Shown piece by piece: positions 39,401 through 46,776 of a stretch of 64,000 nt of DNA (its first letter is position 1; each line of letters starts with the position of its first letter). Origin of the DNA: Antedon mediterranea (lineage: Eukaryota > Echinodermata > Crinoidea > Comatulida > Antedonidae); contig NC_092670.1 in the NCBI RefSeq assembly GCF_964355755.1, positions 26,151,795 through 26,215,794 on the forward strand, in the 5' to 3' direction. The translations under genes were made by a program, and so were the position numbers. Below the pieces are notes generated by a model that saw only the letters and a program-made list of their open reading frames with translations, had not been told where the DNA came from and searched no databases.

Positions 39401-42400
39401 TAAGAAGAGAGCATTAGAAGATGCGGACAAAGATAAAAAGGTAAAACATATTTCTTTTCTTTCCTGTTGTAGGTATTCCTAGATTATTTTCTTTATTGTT
39501 TTCAACTTCATGGTCACAAATAAATAAAAACAAATTTATCTCTATTCCATTCAGATACATAAAACTAATTTTGATTTTACATCTGTCATTTAGTAAAATC
39601 ATTTTTTTTCATAATGGCCCAATGTTTTGCTTCGAAGGTTGAGTTTAATGGTGCCACCACAATTGAAACATTGTGCAATAATAATAATTTAATAATAATA
39701 AACTAAACTAAATTCTTGTTTTATAACAAAATTAAATATTAATTTATAAGGAAGTTATGGTGTACATAAAATGTTCCTTTTTTTTTACAAAAAGGCTGTT
39801 TTTGGCATTATTCATTTAGTTACAACATTACCAAAAAAAGGAAAAAAAGAATGAAAATGAACAACAGGTTCAAGCCTTGTCTTTTAAGGGGTGTGGGAGC
39901 GCGACTTATTTAACATATTCCTAAACTGCCCTTCAATGTGATTAAATTTAAGCACACTTGGTAAACTTCAGACAAAGATAAAAACATCACACCTACCTGT
40001 ACAGCACACCTACTACCTGTACAGCACACCTACTACCTGTACAGCACACCTACTACCTGTACAGCACACCTACTACCTGTACAGCACACCTACTACCTGT
40101 ACAGCACACCTACTACCTGTACAGCACACCTACTACCTGTACAGCACACCTACTACCTGTACAGCACACCTCCTACCTGTACAGCACACCTACTACCTGT
40201 ACAGCACACCTACTACCTGTACAGCACACCTACTACCTGTACAGCACACCTACTACCTGTACAGCACACCTACTACCTGTACAGCACACCTACTACCTGT
40301 ACAGCACACCTACTACCTGTACAGCACACCTCCTACCTGTACAGCACACCTCCTACCTGTACAGCACACCTCCTACCTGTACAGCACACCTCCTACCTGT
40401 ACAGCACACCTACTACCTGTACAGCACCCCCTGAATGTATTGAAGAAGTGCAATTTGTAGTATACCTACGCTTTTTAAGACATCCAAGCCATACAAATAA
40501 TTACAAAAATAAGGTGACCAATTTCCTAAGTGTTGAAGCCATACAAATAATAATTTGTTTGAATGTTTAGCGAACTGACCTGTATCTTTTTAACCAATTT
40601 GTAATTATTGTTGAATTTAAAAATATTTATGTGACTAGACTAGATAACATTGTAAACTGTATATCTTAATTTATTTTTTTGTTTGACATTGAAAAGAGAG
40701 AGATTGATACAGAAACCTCCAGGAAGGTAATAATTAAAATAACTTGCATAAAATATTTGCTTTTTATTTATTTTCTTAACATTTATAGTAGAACCCCTTA
40801 GGTAAATTCCTCATGATGTGGTTGTACCTGTAAGAAAATCAGACATATAAAGGTTTAAAGCCCTAAAATAAATGTACAAAACACAATAACTGCCATCTAA
40901 TACAAAATAATAAGTCACCTAATACTGAAAACATTCTCCTCTGGTTTTGATTAGTATTGATATATTAGTTCATCAATTATTGTAAACCAGTAAAATAACT
41001 TATTTGACTGTCAAGACAGTTTAATTTTCTTAAATGTTTAATTTACAAAACTGAGATTTGTAACTAAGAGGTTCTACTGTATTTTTATTTTATACACTTT
41101 ATGAATTCTTTAAAATAATATGTGATGTTGCTCTTACATCAAACATTTTTGTATATTTTGTTTAATCTGAACATTCTAGCTAGCCACTTTTCTGTATGTA
41201 CTGTACCAGCAATCATACTACTTTTGAGAGAGATTTTGGAAAAAGTAGGAAAAATGGCAAAATCAGCACTGTAGTCATGTTACAAGAGTTGTCAAAACAA
41301 AATAGATTATCTGATAAAAATCCTAGAAAGTAGGAAACCTTTTGGCATTTATTTATTTATTTATTTATTACCATATTTACGGAGGGTAGCCTATCCAGTT
41401 CCTAATAGAACTGATCATTTAGGGCCCTCGATAAAACAAACATACAGTACAACATATAAAATATTAAATATTCAAATGACATAAAATATATTAAAGGCTT
41501 AAAAATTTACAATGATTATATAAAATTCATATAAAAGTTAAAATCGTTGACAGATAAAAAAAAAATATATATATATATACACATAGTACGAACAATATTA
41601 ACTGGAAATAAATTGTTTAAGTTCACGTTTAAAGGAAATAACATTTTCAGATTGTCGAATGATTTTAGGAATCATATTAAAATACATAGGCGCTTTATAA
41701 CTGAAACATTGTTTAAAAATCTCTAAAGAAGGTCGAGGAATAATATAATTACAATTAGAGATGGATCTGGTAGTAGGTCGACCTCCAGGCTGAGTCCTGG
41801 TTAACATGCGACTGATGTAATTCGGAACGGTATTGATGGAAGCCCGATAGGCGAGACAACCAAGTTAAAACTGATAACGTTGAGAAACGGATGAGATATA
41901 AATGGCATATGTTTTGCCTGATTGGAGATGCTTTAACAAACACAGTGTTGAAATGAAATGTTGATTGTTCATTAGTACAGCATAGTGTGGAAATATATGC
42001 ATTGTAGCTTTTGGTTGGTTTTCTGATTTTCTTTTTAAATTTTAATAATTTAACATGGTTGAGGTACACTTGCATAACAGACAAATAATACTTTTTGAAA
42101 CATGTCTTACTGTCAACAATATTTCCCAGTCATTTAAGGGTATGTTCAGATCTATGGAGTTGTGCTTTCATATTCTTTTTATGATTTGTGATGGGTTTTA
42201 GAAAATGTTCTTTAATTACCGGTATTAATTTCATAATTCTTGTCTTAATTGTATTGTCTCTGACATTTTTAGTACATTAGTTTGTGTTTTTTTTTTTTTT
42301 TTATAGTTTTAATTTCATATCCTCTTTTCATTTAATATGCTTTATATCCAAATTAAAAAAAAATAAATAAACATTTATCATTATTAATTGTTATCACAGG

Positions 42401-44428
42401 CATTACATTATGACGTACACAAAATTATAAAAAACATAGAAATGTTTTCGTTTTACTTTTGTGAAGGAAAATGTAATAAGATTATTACATATCATTTTAA
42501 TCATTTTTAAATACTGTTTAGATATTAAGATATATTATATTGAGATACTCCGAAGTTTCTCGATGTTTTGAATGGTCATAAACTCTGGAGTGTCTCCGGA
42601 GATCACTACAGAGTTTTGGTGTGAAAGGGGTATAAGGGAATTCTATTATTACAAAATCTTAATCCATTGCACTTTTAAAAAATTGTTGTTCCCTTCCTCA
42701 TCAAATTTGGAGCTGAATGATGAAATCTTTCAATGATTGTGGTTTTCATGTTGGTAAATCTAAAACTAATAGTTAAGTCCCACTTTAAAAAAAAAACAAT
42801 GTTAAGCCCAGATGTGAAACTAACTTTTTTAATTGGCCTAAAGATAAATCATTTTCTGTATCTGTTTGCAGATTTGGAAGTACTATGGAAGTTGTTGATT
42901 ATTAAGTATTGTTTAAATATTGATGGTTTATTGTTACTATTGTAGATTTCTGAATTGTATGACATGGTAGAAAAATGGAATAGTGTAGCAGATACTTTAC
43001 CAAAGGTGGTTGAAAGATTACAAGCATTGAAAGTTCTTCATGAACAAGGTATTTAAAAACTCAATAGAGAACTTGTTTACCAATCCTTAGGTTCTAGTTC
43101 AAATTCAGGCTTTTGTAACATTCTAAAACGGCTGCCTAAAGTCATACAAGACTTGCCATTGACACCTCATTCATTCAATGGTATTACCACAAAAAAGTTC
43201 TATCATTAAGTATGCTAGATCACATGGTCAGCATGGTATGCCTGTATCATTCAGAAACCATGGGGAACTTCTAATGTGGAAATAAGTTTGTGAACTAGTC
43301 AATGTGTTTCATACATTCCTGATGCGTTTGCACACATGATTTGTGCATTAGATGAGTTTGTTTCCCATTCCCATACAATTGGTATGTACATACAAAAGTA
43401 GGTTATATTAAAAAAAACGCACAAAACTATTGGATTGGTTCAATACTAATAGTACAATTTAATTGTATGAATGCACAATAAAACCCAGACTGAGTAATTA
43501 TTTGCATAGATTTTGTTTAAAAAAATAAAGTTCTCTGGCCTGGAAAATTTGGTACGCTAATAAAACTTTATTTTGTGTTTGTATTTGATTAGCATTGCAA
43601 TTTAGTCAAGCAATGACTCATCTAGATGTAACCCAGCAGCGCATTTCAACAAGTCTACACAGTCAAGAAACATTACTCAAAGAAGTAAGATTTTATTTTC
43701 TAAATACAATAGAACACCTATTATGGTATATATATTTTCTCTTAATAGAGTTGTCCCTATTCTGTAGACACTAATCTGAAAAAATTATCCCATTAATAAG
43801 AGGGTTTTTCATGAAAAATATGTCAAAGTGAACAATAATTGAACAATAAACAATGTTTATTGTATTAAGAATAAGACATTCTTTAATAGACTCGTTATCT
43901 GCCACTGATTGGTCACATTCTGCATCAAGTTGCTTTATGAAATGCAATTACAGTACATAGTCGAGGGGAAAATGAATGCCAATCCCATGATCAATCAATA
44001 TATTGGTATTTGACAAAGCTGAAGGAAGTATCTTAATTAATGAAAACATATTTTATAATTAATAAAATAACCATCTGAATAGTATAATAATATAATGAGT
44101 GTTGGCTGTATATTGGACTCGCTGAAAAATGTACTATTGAACGAAATAGTGCATACTATTGCATGCCATGTGACCCACAATCGTCAAATCAAATGACAGG
44201 AATTTATTTAGGTGATATATATTGTCTCCGACATGGATCCTTTAAAGGATGTTATTGAAAAGTGTCAATTTTTTTAGTCCAATGAAATCTTATGGGTTAT
44301 AAGAATTAGCTACTGTATTACTATTTTTATTGTCATTTCAGCTTCAAAACTCATTTACATCAAATATGGCTGCCATACAAAGCAATTGTAAGAGTATTGA
44401 TGAACGTGTTAAGAAGTTCAAGAAATAA
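15418..44428 (+). CDS. DCTN2: Dynactin subunit 2 (dynamitin/p50), 12 coding exons
   Basis: Dynamitin is a shoulder subunit of dynactin, the dynein cofactor for microtubule transport. Coding exons: 15418-15453, 24956-25021, 26690-26786, 27365-27423, 27587-27843, 28400-28550, 31410-31475, 36058-36096, 39291-39440, 42946-43048, 43593-43684, 44342-44428 (1203 nt, 400 aa; human 401). All junctions are GT..AG with matching phases. Exon 1 gives MADPKYEKLPGI, and exon 2 continues with the diagnostic PDVYETTDLPEDD. Exons 3-4 give FSRFKEK and DRITYSRRTGY. Exon 5 holds a coiled-coil block (KYQRLQHEMHELEDEV, about residues 97-150) ending DPQGNLPK. Exon 6 starts KLLSQLE and contains TYELYYKAEQAKYSQASK. 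Exon 9 has VDARLQSLL. Exons 10-12 give ISELYDMVEKW through the C-terminus ERVKKFKK. Intron 1 is 9.5 kb and full of transposons. Confidence 0.95.
15572..15700. repeat. Cryptically simple GGCCTAG/CTAGCTAGG cluster
   Basis: About 130 bp just inside DCTN2 intron 1 consist almost only of overlapping CTAGCTAGG, TAGGCCTAG and GGCTAGC words. Smaller clusters of the same words occur at about 16710-16860, 19150-19190, 37475-37530, 52880-52910 and 59620-59650. Slippage and local duplication are the likely origin. Confidence 0.75.
15824..17426. mobile_element. hAT-like non-autonomous element with CAGGGCTCGATTTA termini
   Basis: Left end CAGGGCTCGATTTA and right end TAAATCGAGCCCTG are perfect 14-bp inverted repeats. 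Next to them, GCTAGCCC / CTAGCC words repeat in both subterminal regions. The element is flanked by the direct repeat CGTTCC (15818-15823 and 17427-17432), 6 bp rather than the canonical hAT 8 bp. No transposase is recognised. The 123-codon plus frame near its right end spans the boundary and is not conserved. A smaller TIR element (16046-16536) is nested inside. It lies in DCTN2 intron 1. Confidence 0.75.
16046..16536. mobile_element. TA-flanked TIR element (GGGAGGTTTC ends) nested in the 15824-17426 element
   Basis: Ends GGGAGGTTTCGCAATCTTAC and, inverted at the right, GGGAGGTTTCCCAACCTAC are imperfect inverted repeats of about 35 bp, flanked by TA on both sides. A right-truncated relative lies at 51999-52330 and shares TCTGTTTCGCATGGCAAC and AATTTGAGCGAAGCGCAGGT. 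The TA duplication fits a Tc1/mariner-like MITE, but no transposase is present to prove this. Confidence 0.7.
17651..18989. mobile_element. Foldback element with ~260-bp inverted arms
   Basis: 17651-17905 and 18722-18989 are inverted copies: TGGGCGCTAATGCAGTTTCG at the left matches CGAAACTGCATTAGCGCCCA at the right, and further in AAAATCATCGCTAGGCCTGC matches its inverse. ATTT flanks both sides (17647-17650, 18990-18993), a possible 4-bp duplication. The ~820-bp spacer contains a LINE 3' end. A fragment of the terminal sequence recurs at about 51616-51660. Confidence 0.7.
18480..18720 (-). mobile_element. LINE 3'-UTR fragment
   Basis: On the minus strand it reads GGGTCCCTAATGATCAGC, GGCTGGATGGACCACCCTCA and an A-rich tail with AAATAAATTAATGAATAG. 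The same order of motifs (GGGCCCTAAATGATCAGTTC, GGATAGGCTACCCTC, then (AATA)n) is present next to a recognisable RT C-terminus at 41346-41807. This supports a 3' end of that LINE family. Confidence 0.6.
19010..19490. repeat. Dispersed repeat H, copy 1
   Basis: The stretch matches 52555-53060 in inverted orientation over about 480 bp, including GAAACAATGCACTACCTAAG, GGGGAAAACCCGGTATTTTC, TTAGGAGTCTTCCATTTG and TATCGCAATAGGACCATATA. No coding frame is conserved between the copies. It follows the foldback element directly. Termini are not defined. Confidence 0.75.
19746..21347. mobile_element. hAT-like non-autonomous element with 8-bp target duplication
   Basis: The left end starts CAGCGTTGCCAGC and the right end is TGGCAACTATG, whose inverse is CATAGTTGCCA: a short, degenerate hAT-type TIR. 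Both subterminal regions carry several AATAATGCCAGA words. The flanks ATAGCCAG at 19738-19745 and 21348-21355 form a perfect 8-bp duplication, as expected for hAT. The interior has a minisatellite (about 20080-20700) and no recognisable transposase. It lies in DCTN2 intron 1. Confidence 0.8.
20080..20700. repeat. Minisatellite of ~170-200-bp units inside the hAT-like element
   Basis: Alternating blocks recur: GTGTCTCCAGGACCTCAGCC with CCACCATGGTTGGGGCTGAG near 20190, 20358 and 20556, and AGCCCACCATA/TTCGAAAATGGCA/TTATAAT near 20150, 20297 and 20490. AATATGAAATAAAAATATAT follows most units. CCTCAGCCCC..GGGGCTGAGG forms an internal palindrome in two units. Confidence 0.8.
21540..22350. other. 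DCTN2 intron 1, no feature recognised
   Basis: AT-rich intronic sequence. CTTCTTGTTCGAG occurs twice near 22070 and 22110, a small local duplication. No exon candidate fits between DCTN2 exons 1 and 2, which join in phase. Confidence 0.4.
22360..23920. repeat. Diverged tandem repeat rich in TGACGTCA sites
   Basis: Two related blocks of about 350 bp follow each other: 23000-23210 and 23345-23555. Both read, in order, TCTTCAGAAT-like / GGTGACC / AACTTATT / AGATTTGAATTCAT or its variant / a TGACGTCA or TGATGTTA site / ATGGCCA / GAAGTTAAAA-like / AGAGCGC. Perfect TGACGTCA occurs at 22567, 23113 and 23291. ATGATCACCTAT occurs near both outer ends (22382 and 23886) and may mark the boundary. No coding content is conserved. 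Confidence 0.55.
24060..24487 (-). mobile_element. LINE endonuclease (EEP domain) fragment
   Basis: On the minus strand a frame from about 24487 reads WIKMRPKYLPRSISYLFYCA, VYSPPSANKSNTLERCLQQI and GILIAGDMNKID (the GDFN-type motif of apurinic-type LINE endonucleases). After one frameshift it continues as GVTLDKIITNIAAYF and ANSDHNIV, the SDH catalytic motif. This is the C-terminal half of the endonuclease domain of a CR1/L2-like LINE, without RT. It is a dead fragment in DCTN2 intron 1. Confidence 0.8.
25850..26010. repeat. Dispersed repeat shared with the Harbinger-like interior at 60665-60800
   Basis: In both places, in order: AGAATACACGATT, TCAATTTAGGGAT, AAATAAAT, ACACAGTGG, AATAGG, AACACACCCATA/AACACCCCATACATAAT and ACTCTACCAA. 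Boundaries are unknown. It lies in DCTN2 intron 2. Confidence 0.6.
29731..30966. mobile_element. CAG-ended TIR element with 6-bp target duplication
   Basis: The left end CAGACCTTGATTTA and right end TAAATCAAGGTCTG are perfect inverted repeats, flanked by CTACAG at 29725-29730 and 30967-30972. The related sequence at 31226-31250 shows the uninterrupted site (GGACTACAGTATACC), which supports the 6-bp duplication. The interior includes GAGCGC-rich hairpins at both ends and a copy of repeat E (about 29990-30610). No transposase is recognised. It lies in DCTN2 intron 6. Confidence 0.8.
31987..33405 (-). CDS. LINE reverse transcriptase, C-terminal ORF2 part
   Basis: Reverse transcriptase domain of a CR1/L2-like LINE. 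In the longer reading frame the RT text begins upstream as FPTHLKLAKVVPIFKKGE, so Met1 at 33405 is only the first in-frame ATG, not a true start. The two catalytic aspartate motifs (FIDLSKAFD and FADD) and the GVPQGS motif are intact. The C-terminal TQYCNIIWAADYSSNIARL-like region and LWNHIPPNIKTS close the domain. No endonuclease is encoded upstream, so the copy cannot be autonomous. Confidence 0.85.
   Translation of the reverse strand: MPIFKKGERSQLSNYRPISLLSVFSKIIKKLMYSKLSDYLTKFDILNKRQYGFRKNHSTSHAVLDLINNITNSFESKENLLSLFIDLSKAFDVINHDNLIKKLECYGIRGISLNWFNSYLKDRKQYVALGSCTSSTMDITCGVPQGSVLGPLLFLIYVNDLANVSNKLQVISFADDTTLFDSNSNIDLLFTTFNDELTKFCDWFISNKLLINTLKTNYLIFHNSQRKLKVDDLNILLDGIQIERKTETLFLGVYIHENLKWTSHQNYVSKKISRSISIINRLKHFFPLNILISLYNTLVLPYFQYCNIIWAADYSSNIARLTKLQKRAARIITFSPYRTSSEPLFKRLGILKLTDIHNVQVASFMFNYFKNQLPISMIDMLCKRTKFHNYNLRTSYLNIPFARLTKTKFFITISGPNLWNHIPPNIKTSISLFTFRKKLKNHYISKYYLYCLVNMLIMIIYTHILFMSYTKY
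33420..34013 (-). CDS. LINE ORF1 protein, N-terminally truncated
   Basis: RNA-binding ORF1p-type protein of a non-LTR retrotransposon; such proteins coat the element RNA in cytoplasmic particles. The first ~45 residues are heptad-like (SDFMDVKLKDIAED..IEEIRDKIDNLE), then EGRQRRNNLRFTGIPE marks the start of the RRM-like part. A basic C-terminal region (KAAPKVRPKFKDNNIYVNDD) follows. It ends at 33420 with a stop created or exposed at the junction to RT. The frame is open, so the insertion is not very old. Confidence 0.75.
   Translation of the reverse strand: MHADMQENSDFMDVKLKDIAEDTQQSTTECIEEIRDKIDNLEGRQRRNNLRFTGIPEQAEDSEGTVNFLSSFISNTTGIKIANDDIQQAHRVGPRNTTRDEPRPLVAYFLRYSTKERVRKAAPKVRPKFKDNNIYVNDDFTSRVISRRKALYSSMKYLHSNKVKAWLHLDKLRYIDANGYVRTFIDMDHLAKLFQHT
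34240..34720 (-). repeat. Dispersed repeat D, uninterrupted copy
   Basis: On the minus strand this matches the two halves of repeat D at about 46320-46532 and 49926-50130. Shared blocks include TTGATCAGAAGGTATACATT, TCTAATGGGA, CATGTATGTATCTC and TTACACATTTTGAAA. Unlike the 46-50 kb copy it contains no insertion, so it shows the ancestral joined sequence. It lies in DCTN2 intron 7, next to the LINE. Confidence 0.7.
34827..35655. mobile_element. MULE-like hairpin-ended family, copy A (internally deleted)
   Basis: It starts TAGACTTGCCCGAAGTCTG and shares more than 700 bp with the copies at 37706-38686 and 46533-49915. An internal block of about 110 bp (ATGACGTAGG to TGAAAAA in copy B) is missing. 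The right end is diverged (GTCTGGGCCTGGAG) and no target duplication is visible. It lies in DCTN2 intron 7. Confidence 0.75.
36818..37631. mobile_element. TA-flanked TIR element F (GTATAAGTCGCAC ends), copy 1
   Basis: The left end reads CCGTATATTTCGGTGTATAA and the right end is its inverse, a TIR of about 27 bp ending in GTCGCAC/GTGCGAC. A second inverted motif GTATAAGACGCAC lies inside each end. The empty site in the repeat E copy (GATTGTGTACCTGG near 30187) shows insertion at TA. No transposase is recognised. A second copy in inverse orientation is at 59489-61584. Tc1/mariner-like is possible but unproven. Confidence 0.8.
37706..38686. mobile_element. MULE-like hairpin-ended family, copy B (complete)
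   Basis: A 981-bp element flanked by a perfect 9-bp duplication, GTCAATTCT (37697-37705 and 38687-38695). The left end TAGACTTGCCCCAAGTCTG is itself a palindrome. The right end GTCTGGAACCCAGACTA is likewise a hairpin, and a wider hairpin (CAGACGGAGT / ACTCCGTCTG in copy C) lies just inside. The 9-bp duplication fits Mutator-like elements, but there is no transposase. The interior has TTTGATTTGCGGAGAAGCTA and other blocks shared with copies A and C. Confidence 0.82.
39990..40428. repeat. 20-bp minisatellite, about 22 copies
   Basis: The unit ACAGCACACCTACTACCTGT is repeated head to tail. Most copies are identical; a TCC variant of TAC occurs in one copy near 40171 and in a cluster at about 40330-40400, and the last copy ends ACAGCACCCC. 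The homogeneity points to recent expansion. It lies in DCTN2 intron 9, about 550 bp after exon 9 and 270 bp before the candidate microexon. Confidence 0.97.
40697..40726 (+). other. DCTN2: Candidate in-frame 30-nt cassette exon of DCTN2
   Basis: A T-rich tract and AAAAG precede, and GTAATA follows, a 30-nt block AGAGAGATTGAT..AGGAAG that would add REIDTETSRK between exon 9 (..DADKDKK) and the next exon (ISELYDM..). Length and phase keep the reading frame open. Joining exon 9 directly to 42946 already reproduces the known dynamitin sequence, so this exon would be optional. The evidence is splice-site-like sequence only. Confidence 0.4.
41346..42084 (-). mobile_element. LINE 3' fragment (RT C-terminus plus 3'UTR)
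   Basis: On the minus strand 41807-41598 reads TRTQPGGRPTTRSI, YIIPRPSLEIFKQCFSYKAP and MYFNMIPKIIRQSENVISF, ending KRELKQFISS and a stop: the usual end of a CR1/L2-like ORF2. It is followed by GGGCCCTAAATGATCAGTTC and an (AATA)n tail at 41346-41370. The upstream part (to 42084) is frameshifted. 5'-truncated and inactive; in DCTN2 intron 9. Confidence 0.8.
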
Positions 44429-44830
44429 ATACAATCCAAATAAGATGCTGGTTGTTCATACCCTAATTTACAAATTATATGTATTTATTATATTGTATTA
44501 ATATACTTGCACTGATAAAGGGATAGTGTTGCCCGAAAGCTCTGCTAACTTTTCTGGCTGTTTTACTTTATCGTTTTGATTTAGCTTTTCTCTTTTATTT
44601 TTTATCTCCATTGAGATCCAGCCACCGATACCCACAGCATTGTCATTTGTTCAGTAATTTGCCTTTGGATTTATATTGTATTAAATATATTACTGGGGTT
44701 GATTTTAGCATAATATACTGCAATACAGTTATATACGTGCTGTATTTAATTTTTAAGCATCACTTCAAACAGTCAATTTACATGTTGCTGACCATGTGCA
44801 GATTGATTTTCTATTACTCTGTTAAATAAA
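44424..44830 (+). terminator. DCTN2 3' end region with poly(A) signals
   Basis: AATAAA overlaps the stop codon (44424-44429) and recurs at 44825-44830, with a further AATAAA at 45844-45849. The second is the most plausible signal for a 3'UTR of about 400 nt. Which one is used cannot be told from sequence. Confidence 0.45.
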
Positions 44831-46319
44831 TGTGTTAATCTGTGACCCTACTGTCCTGAATTGCACAAAGGTGTAGACGACATATATATAGTATAATCAA
44901 TGAATTACCATTCTGTGTACAAATTTTAATTACTTTCAACAAACCAAGTCAACTAAAAAAATTGGTTGGCCTGGTTAGCTGCAATATTTGATTGGTCAAG
45001 GACAACTGGTTGATATTACAGAACCACAGAAATTTCTCACAATTATGGACGTACAGAAATGCAAATAATTAATAGGGACACACAAATAAAAGCGTGTGAT
45101 AGCTATTCTTAATGAGCAAAGCGACTATACAATCTGGAAAATATTGTGTACAGGCTCAAAATCATGTGTGCATGACTAAAAACTATTACATAATCTATTA
45201 GTACGAGAAGTGATGGATCGGAGCTCCCAAGAACTTAAAAAAAACATGTGCATGAGATGGGTTAAGTTTATAATATGTCTTATCAAAAAGGGATTGAATA
45301 GAGTTTTGCATAACAATATTTGTGTGTGTAGTTGTTGAGCCTTTTTGAATACCCTTAGTAATATGGTTGTCATTTGCGATCACAGAAACTTAACTTACAA
45401 TCTCCAACTTCATGGTTTTTCATAACCAACAGGACTTTATTTGTCCTAGTTAAGGCCAATCACCTGTCACCTGATTGTCTACATCATACACAATAATGTT
45501 ATATTCAAATAATCTTATCTAGATTCTGTGTAGATAGAGAAAATTTAATTGTAATTAAAACTAGGCCAAAATAAAGTATTGTTACTATTCGATCTTCGTT
45601 GTTTGGTGTTGCTGGTTGCTATACTGTAGGTTTTATAGACATTCAATAATTTGTAGTATGTACTGTACCTTCTTCTCTGTTAATGTTATGAAGGTAGCTC
45701 TAATTTGGCTAAAAAACTATTTAGATCTGTATTCACCATCATTGATGAATACTGTGATCCTTGTGTGTACAATATTACAAATGACAGTCTATATGCAATA
45801 GTATTATAGTAATATGGCTATCCTTTGATAGATGTATAAATGGAATAAAGATATTAGCATGCTTAAATCATTGAGCTAGATTATTTATTGTTATGAATCG
45901 GACACAGATGATTATTATTAACACGCAAACTTTCAACCAGAGATTGCCATCATCATTTTGGGAGGTTGTGCATTCTCCTGGTCTAATAGTAATCGACTAT
46001 GCTCTCGCATACGCAAACCATTGTTATTATGCTCTCCTGGCTTAAGTGGAGCGTATTGGTAGCAACTTATTTTTTATCATGTGACCCACAATCATCCAAT
46101 CAAATGACAGGAATCTATTTTAGTGTTATATAAAACGTCTCATGAGGAGGGCCTCAAACACATATAAATTAAAAAAAAGGTTAACATGGGCTCGTTGCCG
46201 TCGCAAAATAACAAATACCCTTTTCACATCTGCCAAATGTAACAACTTGTAATCTCACTATCATCAACCCTATATACTCTAGTAGCTAGATCAACTTTCG
46301 TATGCACTTTGAGGTCCAG
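44831..46319. other. Convergent intergenic region, no gene recognised
   Basis: Only short non-conserved frames occur. The block ATGTGACCCACAATC..CAAATGACAGGAATCTATTT at 46080 also occurs in DCTN2 intron 11 near 44168, so it is a dispersed repeat. Confidence 0.45.
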
Positions 46320-46776
46320 AGAATTTGACTTCAGAAATTGGTTTAGGGTGGTCATTTTTGGCTTGGTTACACATTTTGAAACTGTGGCGAAAGGTCAACC
46401 ATTGGTCACAGCGAGGTAATTTTGGCCTTAAATTGATCAGAAGGTATACATTTATATTCAGTCTAATGGGACATTTTAGTCAAAAATGACCGGAAATGCC
46501 ATTTCTGACCTTTGCCCCACACCCCAGGGCATTAGACTTGCCCCAAGTCTGTATTATCTTTTTTTTTTATTTATTTGTTTTTATTTCGACCGCGATTTTT
46601 GTCTGAAAATACAGACTTGTGAAACACGTATAGAAATCGATTTGCAGACCGCAAACATCCGATAAGAATGACGTAGGTTATCATACCGTATTTGGCTATA
46701 TGGGGCGGGCGGTATGTAAATATGGATTTCGAATCAGCCAATGATCATTTTGTTTCAAAATGAAAAAGATCGAGAC

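Noticed and set aside
40000-40430. CRISPR-like array
   Set aside because: The 20-bp unit is directly repeated without spacers and lies in a eukaryotic intron; it is a minisatellite.
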